A stretch of 64,000 nt of DNA from Dongia_B soli (GCF_034044715.1 NZ_JAXCLW010000006.1:124001-188000), one strand, 5' to 3'; positions 8,127 through 17,662 are shown, numbered from the stretch's first letter. The notes: generated by a model from the letters alone, not told the origin. Made by a program: numbers and translations.

Positions 8127-9467
8127 ATGCTGAAGCGCCGCCTGTTCTGGAAGATCCTGATCGGTTTCTGGATCACCTTCTTTGCCATCATGGAAGGCAC
8201 CTGGGCGGTTTTCACCGTCTATAATTCTGCCCCGTCACGGCTGGACCGCGCCGAAGACCGCATACGCCAGCAGGTGTCGATCCTGGCGGTGGCGATTCGC
8301 TACGGCGGCGGCAAGGCCTCGCAGGACGTGTTGGCGACTTGGTCGCCCGATGACCGCCAGGCGCTGAGGATCGAGACGGGCGTTCCGGACATCGCCGCGG
8401 ACGCAGGCAATGCGATGGGCGGCGGCGAGGCGGGCAGTCATATCGTCGCGGCCGTGCAGGGCGCCGACGGAATGGGCTATCGTCTCGATTACGATCTCGG
8501 CATCTTGCGCGCGCGGCTGAAACCGCGCGGGCCGCTGGACCTGCCGCGCAATGTCATTCTGCTTGGCCTGCTCGGCGGCCTGGTTTTCGCCGCTGGCCTG
8601 GCCTGGTATCTGACGCGGCCGATCCAGCGCCTGCGCGGCGGGTTCGAAAAACTGGCGCAGGGCGATCTCGGCACTAGATTACAGCCGGAAATGGGCGGCC
8701 GCCGCGACGAGCTGGCCGATCTCGCCCATGATTTCGACATCATGGCGGCAAGACTGCAGCAACTCGTGGCGTCGCGCGAGCAATTGCTGCATGACGTCTC
8801 TCACGAATTGCGCTCGCCTCTGGCGCGGCTGCAAGTGGCGATCGATCTCGCCCGGCAGAATCCCCAGCGGGTGCAGGCGACGCTGGAACGGGTCGATACC
8901 GAAGCACGGCGCTTGAACGAATTGGTCGGCGAGGTGCTGACCCTGTCCCGGGCCGAGAGCGGGGCGCCGCAGCTTGACGATTATTTCGATCTGGATGGTT
9001 TGGTGCGCAAGGTGGTGAGCGATGCGCAATTCGAAGCCGGCGTTTCCGGCATCGTCATCACCGTCGCGGCGAATGACAGCGTCACCGAGGACGGCAATGC
9101 GCTTATCCAGGGCAATGCGGAATTGATCCGCCGGGCGCTGGAAAACATCATCCGCAATGCTTTGCGCCACTCGACGCGCGGCCAGCAGGTGGCAATCGAG
9201 CTAGCAACCGACCGGCAGGCGGGGGAGGTCGTGATCCGCATCGCAGATCAGGGACCGGGTGTCGATCCTGGGGTGCTGGAGAGCATTTTCGATCCCTTCG
9301 TGCGGGGTGAGCACCGCTCCGTCGGTTTCGGTTTGGGCCTTGCCATCGCCCGCCGCGCGGTATTGGCCCATGGCGGCAGGATAGCCGCTGAAAATCGCCA
9401 GCATGGTGGTCTCGTCGTCACCATCCGCCTGCCGGTCACCCGGAGCAGCATGACCGCACTGGATTGA
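8127..9467 (+). CDS. CpxA-like HAMP sensor histidine kinase
   Basis: A 446-residue membrane histidine kinase. Membrane helix 1 is at about residues 8-30, a periplasmic sensor of about 110 residues follows, and helix 2 is at about 142-164. A HAMP domain runs to about 215. The HisKA box SHELRSPLARL has phospho-His226. The catalytic domain has an N box (ENIIRNALRHS), G1 (ADQGPGVD) and G2 (GFGLGLAIA). The short sensor and CpxA-type H box fit an envelope-stress kinase. It forms an operon with the response regulator just upstream. The signal sensed is unknown. Confidence 0.92.
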   Translation: MLKRRLFWKILIGFWITFFAIMEGTWAVFTVYNSAPSRLDRAEDRIRQQVSILAVAIRYGGGKASQDVLATWSPDDRQALRIETGVPDIAADAGNAMGGGEAGSHIVAAVQGADGMGYRLDYDLGILRARLKPRGPLDLPRNVILLGLLGGLVFAAGLAWYLTRPIQRLRGGFEKLAQGDLGTRLQPEMGGRRDELADLAHDFDIMAARLQQLVASREQLLHDVSHELRSPLARLQVAIDLARQNPQRVQATLERVDTEARRLNELVGEVLTLSRAESGAPQLDDYFDLDGLVRKVVSDAQFEAGVSGIVITVAANDSVTEDGNALIQGNAELIRRALENIIRNALRHSTRGQQVAIELATDRQAGEVVIRIADQGPGVDPGVLESIFDPFVRGEHRSVGFGLGLAIARRAVLAHGGRIAAENRQHGGLVVTIRLPVTRSSMTALD

Positions 9468-9474
9468 CGCATTA

Positions 9475-9498
9475 AACTGGATCGAAAAGCGATCAGTT
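9475..9498. terminator. Possible bidirectional terminator hairpin
   Basis: AACT-G-GATCG, loop AAAAG, then CGATC-AGTT forms a stem with one bulged base in the 25-base gap between two convergent genes; it runs into the stop codon of the minus-strand gene. There is no clear T tract, so the call is tentative. Confidence 0.35.
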
Positions 9499-10068
9499 CC
9501 GATAGATGGCGAGGCCGATCATGGCATTGACCTCGCGGCCGTCGCAGGCGAGCGGGAGCAGCAGGACGTCATAGGCAATGACGGATTTGACATCGCTGCG
9601 CCAACGCAAGGTGCCGGCCCGCAGGCGCAGATGCAGATTGAGGCAATCGAGATATTGCGCTTCGAAAAGGGCATGTTGCTCGGGGCAGAGGACGAGCTCA
9701 TCCAGATATTGCCCGGGCCGGGTATATTCGTAATCGACGATTTCCTGGCCCAGCAGGCGGAAGCGGAAACGCGGCCGGCCGTCTGCCTCATGGAGCACAT
9801 CGGTAAGAAAGATGTTGGGCAGCAATTTCCGCGGCATCTGAACCGGATCGACCTCGCGCCGGCCAGGAAGACGGCCGACCGACGTCGCCAGATCGTGCCA
9901 ATAGTCGAAAAACAATTGCCAGCGCCGTTCCGTCGCCTCAGCGAGGAAGCCGCGCAATCCCGGTTCCAGACTGATCCTGGCGGAAGATAAGTCGATGAAA
10001 TCGGCCCTGGGCTCGATATCGCCCTCTGGGTTGTCGAGCGGATGAACCGCGATATCGGGCTTCGACAT
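9493..10068 (-). CDS. PAS_5-family PAS domain protein
   Basis: A 191-residue soluble protein of the PAS_5 (PF07310) family, abundant and specific to alphaproteobacteria such as Rhodospirillales. The typical core is visible: W..FDYWHDL near the start, LLPNIFLTDV, RFRFRLLGQEIVDYEYTRPG and the late RSDVKSVIAYDVLLLPLACDG strand pair. Function is unknown; a sensory or ligand-binding role is presumed from the fold. The start at 10068 (MSKPDIAV) is chosen since the upstream part of the open frame to 10200 is not family-like. Convergent with the sensor kinase gene. Confidence 0.85.
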   Translation of the reverse strand: MSKPDIAVHPLDNPEGDIEPRADFIDLSSARISLEPGLRGFLAEATERRWQLFFDYWHDLATSVGRLPGRREVDPVQMPRKLLPNIFLTDVLHEADGRPRFRFRLLGQEIVDYEYTRPGQYLDELVLCPEQHALFEAQYLDCLNLHLRLRAGTLRWRSDVKSVIAYDVLLLPLACDGREVNAMIGLAIYRN

Positions 10069-10299
10069 GATGGTCCAAATGCTTTCCTGCCGGTGCAGCA
10101 CCAGGTGAGACGCAGTCGACCCGCACGCCTTAGCGGTGCCGCTGTCGCTTCGCAATTTTCTTTTGCGCTGCAGCAAAAAATTATCGACAAATTCGCCCAA
10201 TTCGGATTCGCGCCGTTTTCACGCGGCGCCGGGCTGGGATTTTCATGCCATGAGTGCGGGCGCGCCGTCCGTGATCCCGGTCATAGGTGGGGTGGCTTG

Positions 10300-11889
10300 C
10301 TAGTCGAGGCTGGACAGGGCGCGCGCCAGCTTGTCGAGCGCCGAGCCGGGCAGGGCCATGGCGATCGACGAGGTGAAATGCCCGCGGCCGGCAATGACCA
10401 GGTTTTTCTCCGGCACCTGCCAACGCTGCGTCAAAGCAAGGCCGCCCTCGTAGGGTGTCACGGTGTCATTGGTGCCGAGGACCATGGAAATCGCGGCCGG
10501 GTCGATCGGCGGGTCTTCGGGCGGTTCCACCAGGGTCGACCAGCGCTGGAACAGATCCGGCGTCCAGCCGGCCGCCTGCACCATGCGGTCGAGGCCGGCG
10601 GCGATCGCCAAGGAGGAGGTGAAAGCGAGATCGGCCAGATTGCCCGTCGGCGTCACCAGGAGCAGGTGATCCGGCCGCGCAATCGCGAGATCCGATTCGA
10701 TGACGCGTGCTGCTGCGAGCTGTGCGGTCATGGCGCCGAGGCTGCTGCCGGCGAGCGCCACTTTCGGCGAGCCGGCGGCGCGGCACCAGGCGATCATCGC
10801 CACCGCCTCGGCGCTGGCCTGCAAAAGGTGACGGATGCCAGAAACCGGCTGCCCGCGCAGGAAAGCCTCGCCGCCATAGAGCCCCTTGCGGCGGCGCCGG
10901 CCATGGCCGGGCGCTTCCGGCATGACGATGCGCAGGCCGCGACGGGCAAGGCTCCGGGCGAAGGCGATGGGCGGGCCGGAGGTTTCGTATTCGACGCCGA
11001 GGCCATGGCAGATGACGATGGCAGGCAGTCCGGGCGGCGCATGGGCGGGCTCGATGACACGCGCATAGCCGATATCGCGGGTGTCCTCCGTGTCGTCGTC
11101 CCCCCTGGCCATATCCCACCTGGCCATATCCCCTCTGGCCATATCCCGGGCGACTTCCTTTTCCACGGCGCTTTCTGTCGAAACGCTTTCGGTGATGCGT
11201 GCGCCGGCTGTCACCTTGCTGTCGGCCTGCCAGCGCAGCCAATAGGTCACCGTCTCAGCCAAGGGAATGGCGAGGCTGCGCTCCAGGCCCGGGGTGATGC
11301 GGGCGAGATCGAGGCGCGGCCGTCGTGTCACGCCGGCGAGTGCCCGTTCCGTGGCCGCAATGCTGGCGGGCGGCGCGCCGATTGCGGGGAAGGGTGCATT
11401 GGCATAGGGGAGGAACAGCGGCTTCATGCCATGCAAGGCGCGCTGGGTCTGGCGCCGGGCCTTTTCCAGCGCCTGCAAATCCTTCGCCCAATTGGGATCG
11501 ACCCAGGCCGGCGCGCGATTGGCCGCGTCGGCCGCCGGGCTGAACAGCGTGGATTCCCAGACCAGCCGGCGCAACGTGGCGCGGGCAGCAACCCGGTGGG
11601 CGCGCCGCAGCAAGGCGCGGTCGCCGAAATAGCGCGTTGCGAGATGCTTGGGCGTCAGGTGAACGCCGAGATCCGCTTCCTGTGGAACGGAGGCGCTGTC
11701 GAGGCCGAGCAGCGCATGCCAGCGGTCAAGATCGCCCTCGGCGATTTCCGCCGCGGCCCAGGCCCGGATCGGTTTCATGAAGGCGGTGATCCCGGTGATG
11801 ATCGCCAGATCGAGCCGTGAGGCGAAAGACGAGCCGAGGGCAGCGCCGGCCAACAGGACGAAGGGATTCCGCAACTTCATCAGAGGCAC
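10300..11889 (-). CDS. Alpha/beta hydrolase
   Basis: A 529-residue protein whose C-terminal half (about 265-525) is an alpha/beta hydrolase: oxyanion-side HGLG after VIVCHGLG, nucleophile elbow GSSLG with the catalytic Ser, acid residue in LGTNDTVTP and catalytic His in GRGHFTS. The N-terminal 200 residues are extra and unassigned, with a hydrophobic start (residues 7-20) that may be a membrane anchor. Substrate is not predictable; family members include esterases and lipases. A 15-base tandem repeat near 11101-11150 encodes DMARGDMARWDMARGD, a low-complexity insert before the hydrolase core. About 230 bases without a gene separate it from the PAS gene. Confidence 0.8.
   Translation of the reverse strand: MPLMKLRNPFVLLAGAALGSSFASRLDLAIITGITAFMKPIRAWAAAEIAEGDLDRWHALLGLDSASVPQEADLGVHLTPKHLATRYFGDRALLRRAHRVAARATLRRLVWESTLFSPAADAANRAPAWVDPNWAKDLQALEKARRQTQRALHGMKPLFLPYANAPFPAIGAPPASIAATERALAGVTRRPRLDLARITPGLERSLAIPLAETVTYWLRWQADSKVTAGARITESVSTESAVEKEVARDMARGDMARWDMARGDDDTEDTRDIGYARVIEPAHAPPGLPAIVICHGLGVEYETSGPPIAFARSLARRGLRIVMPEAPGHGRRRRKGLYGGEAFLRGQPVSGIRHLLQASAEAVAMIAWCRAAGSPKVALAGSSLGAMTAQLAAARVIESDLAIARPDHLLLVTPTGNLADLAFTSSLAIAAGLDRMVQAAGWTPDLFQRWSTLVEPPEDPPIDPAAISMVLGTNDTVTPYEGGLALTQRWQVPEKNLVIAGRGHFTSSIAMALPGSALDKLARALSSLD
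11101..11150. repeat. 15-base tandem repeat inside hydrolase gene
   Basis: Three near-identical units of the type CTGGCCATATCCC(N)C lie in tandem and keep the reading frame, giving three DMARG/DMARW blocks in the protein. The unit length (a multiple of three) means copy changes would not break the gene. Confidence 0.7.
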
Positions 11890-12147
11890 CTCCGCCTTCA
11901 GCCTAGCGCAAAGGGCCGGTCGGCAGCCAGGGTAAGGATGGGCGATCGCCGCGCCGCATGGTCATATCTTCGTAACCGCTGCCGATCTTCGTAACGACGG
12001 CTGGCGGTTTCTGCAACAGATGAAAGATGACACTAAAAAGTCAGACGCCTCTCGCGCTTTCAATCGATCTGTGGCAGCTTGCCGCATGACATCACGCTCG
12101 CGACCGGGACAACTAAGTCCGGAGTGACAACAGGGGAATATGGGTTC

Positions 12148-12624
12148 ATGGCTGCGCCGCTTGCTCTTTATGAAACCGTCATCAAACCGGACTGGATCGA
12201 TCTCTACGATCATATGAACGTGGCCTATTACGTGCTGATCTGTGACGAGGCGACAGGCGCTTTCTGGAATCATGTCAATGGCGGCCGCAGCCTGGAACAC
12301 CGCCAGGGCGGCGAAATGGTGGTGCTGGAAAACCATGTCAATTATGTGCGGGAGGTTCGGCTGGGCGATCCGGTGCGCGTAACCACGCAATTGCTGGAAT
12401 ACGACACCAAGCGCGTCCGCCTGTTTCATACCTTGTTGCACGCCACCGAGGGTTTCGTTTCCGCGACCAATGAAGTGAAGGCGATCGGCTTCGACCTTAA
12501 CCAGCGGCGCATCACGTCCTTTCAGCCGCTGGTCCAGACGAAGCTGCAGGAGGTATGGGAAGAGCAACGCCACCTGCCGGTCCCGCCGGCCGCAGGCAAG
12601 GGGATTACGCTCGGTCGATCATGA
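12148..12624 (+). CDS. Hotdog-fold acyl-CoA thioesterase
   Basis: A 158-residue hotdog-fold protein of the 4-hydroxybenzoyl-CoA thioesterase-like group. The N-terminal PDWIDLYDHMNVAYY motif, with an acidic residue beside HMN, is the typical active-site region, followed by the long central helix and the strand VVLENHVNYVREVRLGDPVRV. Related proteins hydrolyse acyl-CoA esters, including carnitinyl- and betainyl-CoA; the substrate here is not determined. Start 12148 is preferred to an in-frame ATG at 12079 because the family begins at MAAPLALYET and GGGGAAT lies upstream. An MFS gene follows 13 bases later, likely in the same transcript. Confidence 0.82.
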   Translation: MAAPLALYETVIKPDWIDLYDHMNVAYYVLICDEATGAFWNHVNGGRSLEHRQGGEMVVLENHVNYVREVRLGDPVRVTTQLLEYDTKRVRLFHTLLHATEGFVSATNEVKAIGFDLNQRRITSFQPLVQTKLQEVWEEQRHLPVPPAAGKGITLGRS

Positions 12625-12637
12625 CAGCCAAAGCATC

Positions 12638-13918
12638 ATGACGGCCAAGCCGACGGTCCTTTCCGTCCTGCGCCGGCGCGATTTCGGATTGTTTATCCTC
12701 AGCTCACTGCTCTCGGCCCTGGCGGCGGAAGTGCTGACCATCGCCATTGCCTGGAAGATCTACGACATTTCCAGCGATCCGGTCGATCTCGGCCTCGTCG
12801 GGCTGATGCAATTCCTGCCATCCTGCCTGCTGGTCTTCGTCACCGGGAGCGTGGCCGACAGCTTTTCCCGCAAGCGCATTGTGACGATCTGCCTCGGCGT
12901 CGAGTTTCTGTTCGTGCTGGCGATCTTCCTGGTAGCCGACAAGGATACCACCCAGGTCTGGCCGATCCTGCTACTGATCGCCGGCTTGAGCGCCGGCCGG
13001 GCCTTCCTGACGCCGGCTGCCGATGCCTTGGCGCCGACCTTGGTCGAACGCGAGGAGATCGCCTCGGCGCTCGCGGTTTCGACCTCGTCGCATCAATTGA
13101 CCATCGTCGCCGGCCCGGCTCTGGGCGGTCTGCTCTACGGCATCTCGCCCGGTTTTGCCTATACCAATTCCCTGGTGATGGTCTCGATCGCGGCCGTCGC
13201 CATTCTCGGCATGCGTCATCGCGAGCAGCATCGCATGCAGGAGCAACGCATGCTGGATGCGCTGGTGGGCGGCGTCAAATATGTGCTGCAGGAAAAGGTG
13301 GTGCTGGGGGCAACCACGCTCGATCTCTTCGCCGTCCTGCTCGGCAGCACGGCCATGCTATTGCCTATCTTCGCCCGCGACATTCTCGTTGCCGGTCCGA
13401 CCGGGTTGGGCCTGTTGCGGGCAGCGACCGGCATTGAAGCCCTCAGCATGGCGCTGCTGCTCAGCTTCTGGCCGATACGGCGGCGCGCCGGCCATATCAT
13501 GTTCGCGGCGGTGGCGGTCTTCGGCCTCGGCACCATTGTCTTTGGCCTCTCGCGCTCGCTGACCGTGTCGGTGATCGCCCTCATCGTCATGGGTGCGGCC
13601 GATATGATCAGCGTCTATATCCGCGGCGTGCTGATCCAGCTCTGGACGCCGGACCATCTGCGGGGCCGCGTCAACGCCGTTAATGGCGTGATCATCAATG
13701 CCTCAAACGAACTCGGCGGCTTCCGCGCCGGCATGGTGGCGGCGAGTGTCGGCGCAGTGCCGGCCGCCATCTTCGGCGGCATCTGCACCATGGTGGTGAC
13801 GGGATTGTGGTGCCTGGGGTTCCCGAAACTGCGCCTGGCCGACGACCTCACCGATGTCGATGTGATCCCGGAAAGCACCACGCCGGCGGTCAGCCCAGCA
13901 GCCGTGCCAGATCGGTGA
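12638..13918 (+). CDS. EntS-like MFS transporter
   Basis: A 426-residue integral membrane protein with about 11-12 hydrophobic segments, belonging to the MFS_3 (enterobactin exporter EntS-like) group: FILSSLLSALAAEVLTIAIAW opening, GSVADSFSRKRI loop between helices 2 and 3, and the second-half IRGVLIQLWTPDHLRGRVNAVN. Such proteins export small molecules by proton antiport. The substrate is unknown and no siderophore genes are nearby. It follows the thioesterase gene closely. Its 3' end overlaps the convergent HAD phosphatase gene by 29 bases. Confidence 0.87.
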   Translation: MTAKPTVLSVLRRRDFGLFILSSLLSALAAEVLTIAIAWKIYDISSDPVDLGLVGLMQFLPSCLLVFVTGSVADSFSRKRIVTICLGVEFLFVLAIFLVADKDTTQVWPILLLIAGLSAGRAFLTPAADALAPTLVEREEIASALAVSTSSHQLTIVAGPALGGLLYGISPGFAYTNSLVMVSIAAVAILGMRHREQHRMQEQRMLDALVGGVKYVLQEKVVLGATTLDLFAVLLGSTAMLLPIFARDILVAGPTGLGLLRAATGIEALSMALLLSFWPIRRRAGHIMFAAVAVFGLGTIVFGLSRSLTVSVIALIVMGAADMISVYIRGVLIQLWTPDHLRGRVNAVNGVIINASNELGGFRAGMVAASVGAVPAAIFGGICTMVVTGLWCLGFPKLRLADDLTDVDVIPESTTPAVSPAAVPDR

Positions 13919-14534
13919 AATCCTCGGCGATGGCGGTGGCGCCGGCCTTGCGCAAGGCGGCGGGTGACTGGTGCCCCCAGGCGACGCCGATCGGTGTCGC
14001 ACCGGCGGCGAGGGCCATCTGCATGTCGAAGACGGAATCGCCGATCATGACGGTCTCGGCAGGTCTAGCCTCGGCCGCAGCCATGGCGCGGAGCAGCATC
14101 GTCGGGTCGGGCTTCGAAGGGCAGTCGTCGCTGGTATGGCTGCTGCTGAAATGCGGCGTCCAGCCATTGCGCTCCAGCAACAGATCGGTGCCGCGCCGGC
14201 CCTTGCCAGTGGCGACGGCGAGCCGGCAATCGCCACGCTTGATCAACGCATCGACCAGATCGGCGGCGCCGGAAAACAAAGGTTCCGGAAAAGCATTGGC
14301 GGCGCGCAACGCCCAGGCGCGTTCCTTATAGCCGGCGATCAGGCTGTCGATCGGGCCGTCGGCGCCGACCAGCGCGGTGAAGACTTCGCGATGCGACAGG
14401 CCGACCAAACCCATGATCGCTTCCTCCGCCGGCACCGGCAGGCCATGCGCGGTAAAGATATGTTGGTGGATCGCCAGGATGATCTCCCGGCTGTCCACCA
14501 GCGTGCCGTCGATATCGAAAACGATCAGGCGCAT
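13890..14534 (-). CDS. HAD-superfamily phosphatase (phosphoglycolate phosphatase-like)
   Basis: A 214-residue HAD subfamily IA hydrolase. Motif I is VFDIDGTLVDS (nucleophile Asp and acid Asp), motif II is the Thr in LAVATGKG, motif III is a Lys near SKPDPTML, and motif IV is MIGDSVFDMQMA. A helical cap of type C1 lies between motifs I and II. The sequence resembles Gph/5'-nucleotidase-like phosphatases. The open frame continues upstream to 15128 but that part is the antisense of the neighbouring MFS gene, so the start is set at 14534 (MRLIVFDIDG). It lies 65 bases downstream of the MFS gene on the same strand. Confidence 0.9.
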   Translation of the reverse strand: MRLIVFDIDGTLVDSREIILAIHQHIFTAHGLPVPAEEAIMGLVGLSHREVFTALVGADGPIDSLIAGYKERAWALRAANAFPEPLFSGAADLVDALIKRGDCRLAVATGKGRRGTDLLLERNGWTPHFSSSHTSDDCPSKPDPTMLLRAMAAAEARPAETVMIGDSVFDMQMALAAGATPIGVAWGHQSPAALRKAGATAIAEDFTDLARLLG

Positions 14535-14599
14535 GCCTGTTTCCTCATCCTGTCTCGTTCGGCTGACCAGATAAGGGAGGCAAGCGCCCATGTCGAGCC

Positions 14600-15811
14600 T
14601 TAACGGTGCCTGCCTGGCTGGAACTGCCATTTGAGCAGCAGGGAGGCAGCGAAAGTGACCAGGCCGAGCACGAGGGAAAACGAGATCGCCGCGAGGTCTC
14701 CGGCTTTTTCGATGATGAAGGCGTAGAGCAAAGGCGCTGCCGCGGCGGCCAGAAAACTGGGGACCAGCAATTTGCCGGTGATGGCGCCGTAACTGCCGGG
14801 ATCGAACAGCACCAAAGGCAGGGTGCCGCGGGTGATGGTGGCGATGCCATTGCCTGCGCCATAGAGAAAGGCAAAAGCCATGCCGGCGATCGGCCATTGG
14901 CCGCTGAACAGGCCGGCCAGGAAGCAGACCGGCAGCAAGGCGATAGCGACGAGATTGAGCGCCAGCGGATGCAGGCGGCCGCCGAACAGAACCTCGCAGG
15001 CTCGCGCCGATGATTGCCCGATGCCGCGCAAGGCGGCGGTCGAGACGGCGATGCCGGCGGCGAGGCCGAGGCCGCCCAGCAGCGCGATCATATGGGCTGA
15101 CATGCCAGCATTGAGGAAATTGGTGCACATGGCGATCAGCGCATAAAGGCCGCCGGCCAGAAACCGCTCCTGCTTGGTTCTGGCCAGTGGCGTGAAGGCA
15201 GGCACAGGCTGCGATGGCAGGGTATCGGCGGATAGGCCCGCCTTGCCCGGGATTTGATAGCGCCTGTTCGGAATGGCGAGATGCAGCGGCACGGTGAGCA
15301 AGGCGAGTGCCGCATAGATGAAGAGCGCGCCGCGCCAGCCGAGATGCTCGGCAAGCATATGGCCGAGCGGCCAGAAGACGCTGGAAGCGAGGCCGCCGAG
15401 CAAGGTGATCTGCGCGATGGGCCGGCGCGCAAGCGGGCCGCCAATCCGCGCCAGAGCGGCGAAAGCCGCCTCGTAAAGTGTGAGCCGCATGGCGAGGCCG
15501 AGACAGAACCAGGCCGCGTAATAGCTGACGATACCGTAGGCTGATGCCAAAGTGATGCAGCCGATGGCGCTGCAGAAGGATCCGATCAGCATGACGACGC
15601 GGCCGCCATATCGGTCGATCAGCCGGCCGATCAGCGGCGAGACGAGGCCCATGACCAGCAGAGCCAGGGAGAAACCGCCATAAATCAGCGACTGGCTCCA
15701 GCCGAGATCGGCGGCCATCAGATCGCCGAAGCCACCGATCAGATAATAGACCGTACCCCAGCAGATAAGCTGCGACAGGCCGAGATAGAGAACGGTGCGG
15801 CGGGCAATCAA
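14600..15811 (-). CDS. MFS transporter
   Basis: A 403-residue membrane protein with about 12 hydrophobic segments and two-fold MFS organisation. The loop after helix 2 has the signature GRLIDRYGGR. The N-terminus, LSQLICWGTVYYLIGGFGDLMAADLGWS, is like bacterial MFS members annotated as monocarboxylate or OFA-type permeases; the substrate remains unknown. It is upstream of the HAD phosphatase on the same strand and possibly co-transcribed. The region behind its start (15812-16207) has no gene and contains a chromosomal repeat. Confidence 0.87.
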   Translation of the reverse strand: MIARRTVLYLGLSQLICWGTVYYLIGGFGDLMAADLGWSQSLIYGGFSLALLVMGLVSPLIGRLIDRYGGRVVMLIGSFCSAIGCITLASAYGIVSYYAAWFCLGLAMRLTLYEAAFAALARIGGPLARRPIAQITLLGGLASSVFWPLGHMLAEHLGWRGALFIYAALALLTVPLHLAIPNRRYQIPGKAGLSADTLPSQPVPAFTPLARTKQERFLAGGLYALIAMCTNFLNAGMSAHMIALLGGLGLAAGIAVSTAALRGIGQSSARACEVLFGGRLHPLALNLVAIALLPVCFLAGLFSGQWPIAGMAFAFLYGAGNGIATITRGTLPLVLFDPGSYGAITGKLLVPSFLAAAAAPLLYAFIIEKAGDLAAISFSLVLGLVTFAASLLLKWQFQPGRHR

Positions 15812-16207
15812 TCCACAGTTTCCGCTAGGACATCAAGGGTCATTCCTTGTTGCCGGGATAAGCCGGCCGGTCAAGCCCGCAGGTTGCGTTTGCCGCAGGA
15901 TGTCAGATGAGGCTGATGGAATGGTGCTAATGCCGTGTCTTTCATCAGCCTCTCCGATGGACCCTCGAATCAAATCCGAGGTGACAACGGGGGTTCGGTG
16001 GGCGATGTGCGATGACACTATAAGGTTGAGGAGAAACTGTTTGGTATGGAGCCGATGCTAAGCCCTGGTCGCGGTGGGAAGTGGCGAGAGCGGGCGGTCA
16101 CCGCCGCTCTATCGCCGGCTGGGTCCTGCATCGGGGATTACGCGAGACGGTGAAAGTCGTGATGCGCCTGCAACGGCCGGCGAAGTAGGGCGTCACGCTG
16201 CTATGCA
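15812..16207. other. Gene-free region between MFS and chemoreceptor genes
   Basis: No convincing coding sequence. It holds a degenerate copy of the chromosomal repeat (15941-16015). It should also contain the promoter of the minus-strand MFS gene, but no clear -35/-10 pair stands out. Confidence 0.5.
15925..16015. repeat. Extended chromosomal repeat, degenerate copy
   Basis: The core TGGACCCTCGAATCAAATCC then GAGGTGACAAC (about 15958-15987) has two substitutions and a lost G. Flanks CTTTCATCAG and CTCTCCG before the core and GATGTGCGATGA after it match the copy at 5855-5958, showing that the repeated unit extends beyond the palindrome. Confidence 0.65.
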
Positions 16208-17662
16208 TCATGCCGCGCGGATGCGGGCGATGAAGTCGCTCATTCGTTTGGCGAGGCCTTGCGTCTCATGATCCAGCTTGTCGGCGGCGGCGGCGATGGC
16301 ATCGGCGATGCCGCCGGTCGCATCGGCGGACTGGGTGACGCCGCCGAGGCTGCGGCTGACCATGCCGGCCCCGTCGGCGGCTTCGGCAGCATTGCGGGCG
16401 ATGACGCCCGTAGCGGCTTGCTGGGCGACGATGGCTTCTTCCGCTGCCGAGACATGGCCATGCAGGTCACGGATGGTGTCGCCGATGCCGCGTATGGCAA
16501 GGACGGTGGCATCGCTGACCGATTGCATGGCGGCGATCTGGCGGGAAATCTCTTCCGTCGCCTTGCCGGTCTGCATGGCGAGGCTCTTCACTTCCGAGGC
16601 GACGACGGCAAAGCCCTTGCCGGCCTCGCCGGCCCGCGCGGCTTCGATGGTGGCATTGAGCGCCAGCAAATTGGTCTGGGAGGCGATGTCGTTGATCATC
16701 TGCACCACGGCGCCGATCTGGCCGGAAGTATTGGCGAGGCCGACGACAGTCTGATTGGTGCGTTCCGCGGCTTCCAGCGCATTGCTGGCGATCCGGGCTG
16801 AGGCGCCGATTTTATGGGAGACATCCTGCACCGATTGGGACAGGTTCCCGGCCGCCTGGGAGACCAGATCGACATTGCCCGAGGCGCGTTCTGCGGCGCC
16901 GAGCACCGCCGTGCTGCCCTGCCTGGTCGAGCCCGCGGTGCGGTGCATCGCCGTCGCCTGTTCGCGCAGGGAAGCCGAGGTGGCGGCGACGGCCTGGCCG
17001 AGCGCCTGCAGGTTGCGCAGGAGGGTATCGACCAGTTCGTCGATATTCCGCCGCCGGGCATCGGCCTTTTCGGCATGGGCATGTTCGACGCCGGAGAGAT
17101 GCTGTACCTGGCTTTGTGCCTGTTCCGCCCGCTGCCGCGCGATGCCGAAGGCCTCGGCCATGCGGACGAGACAGGTGGAGAGCCAGATTAAGGTGGCAGA
17201 TTCCAGGGCGATGAGGGCGGCATGCAGCAGGATGCGGCCGAAATCGGCGCCTTCGGGGAAGACGGCAAGCGGCTGCAGGAAATAGAGCAACAGGTGATGG
17301 AGAATGATCGTCGCGGCGGCGGAGGCGATGACGCGCCAATCGCAAAACGGCGTCAGCATCGCCAGGGCGGCGAAGAAATAGAGATGCAGATCGATCTGCC
17401 AAACGTTGCCGGTCAGCAGATAGACCAGGAGGCCGACCATCAGCATCAGGCCGATGCCGGTGACATGCCGCGTCGCCTGACCGGTGGGATCGAGCCGCCA
17501 GACCAGGCTCGCCAGGCCGGCGAGGGCGATCGCCGCGCCGGTCGCGGCCAGCAACGGCCCCGATAGCAGCCAGGCGAGAAGCGCGATCAGGGGCACATGC
17601 AGCCAGAGATACAGGACGAGGAGTGTTGCAGTCCGGCGTCTTAGCTGGCGAAGCCCATACAT
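16208..17662 (-). CDS. Methyl-accepting chemotaxis protein with membrane sensor
   Basis: A 484-residue chemoreceptor. The first 165 residues contain about five or six closely spaced hydrophobic helices with almost no periplasmic domain, so the signal is probably sensed in or near the membrane. The remainder is the cytoplasmic coiled-coil signalling domain with the highly conserved hairpin tip DIASQTNLLALNATIEAARA and AGKGFAVVASEVKSLA. It would signal through CheA/CheW; no other che gene is present. Start 17662 (MYGLRQL) is chosen because GGGAAGAG precedes it; the longer frame to 17728 has no such signal. Confidence 0.9.
   Translation of the reverse strand: MYGLRQLRRRTATLLVLYLWLHVPLIALLAWLLSGPLLAATGAAIALAGLASLVWRLDPTGQATRHVTGIGLMLMVGLLVYLLTGNVWQIDLHLYFFAALAMLTPFCDWRVIASAAATIILHHLLLYFLQPLAVFPEGADFGRILLHAALIALESATLIWLSTCLVRMAEAFGIARQRAEQAQSQVQHLSGVEHAHAEKADARRRNIDELVDTLLRNLQALGQAVAATSASLREQATAMHRTAGSTRQGSTAVLGAAERASGNVDLVSQAAGNLSQSVQDVSHKIGASARIASNALEAAERTNQTVVGLANTSGQIGAVVQMINDIASQTNLLALNATIEAARAGEAGKGFAVVASEVKSLAMQTGKATEEISRQIAAMQSVSDATVLAIRGIGDTIRDLHGHVSAAEEAIVAQQAATGVIARNAAEAADGAGMVSRSLGGVTQSADATGGIADAIAAAADKLDHETQGLAKRMSDFIARIRAA

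Noticed and set aside
10042..11820. 592-codon plus-strand frame opposite the alpha/beta hydrolase
   Set aside because: Antisense of a gene with clear catalytic motifs; the translated product is low-complexity Gly/Arg/His-rich.
14535..15128. N-terminal extension of the HAD phosphatase frame
   Set aside because: This part overlaps the MFS gene on the same strand in another frame and has no similarity to HAD proteins; the real start is at 14534.
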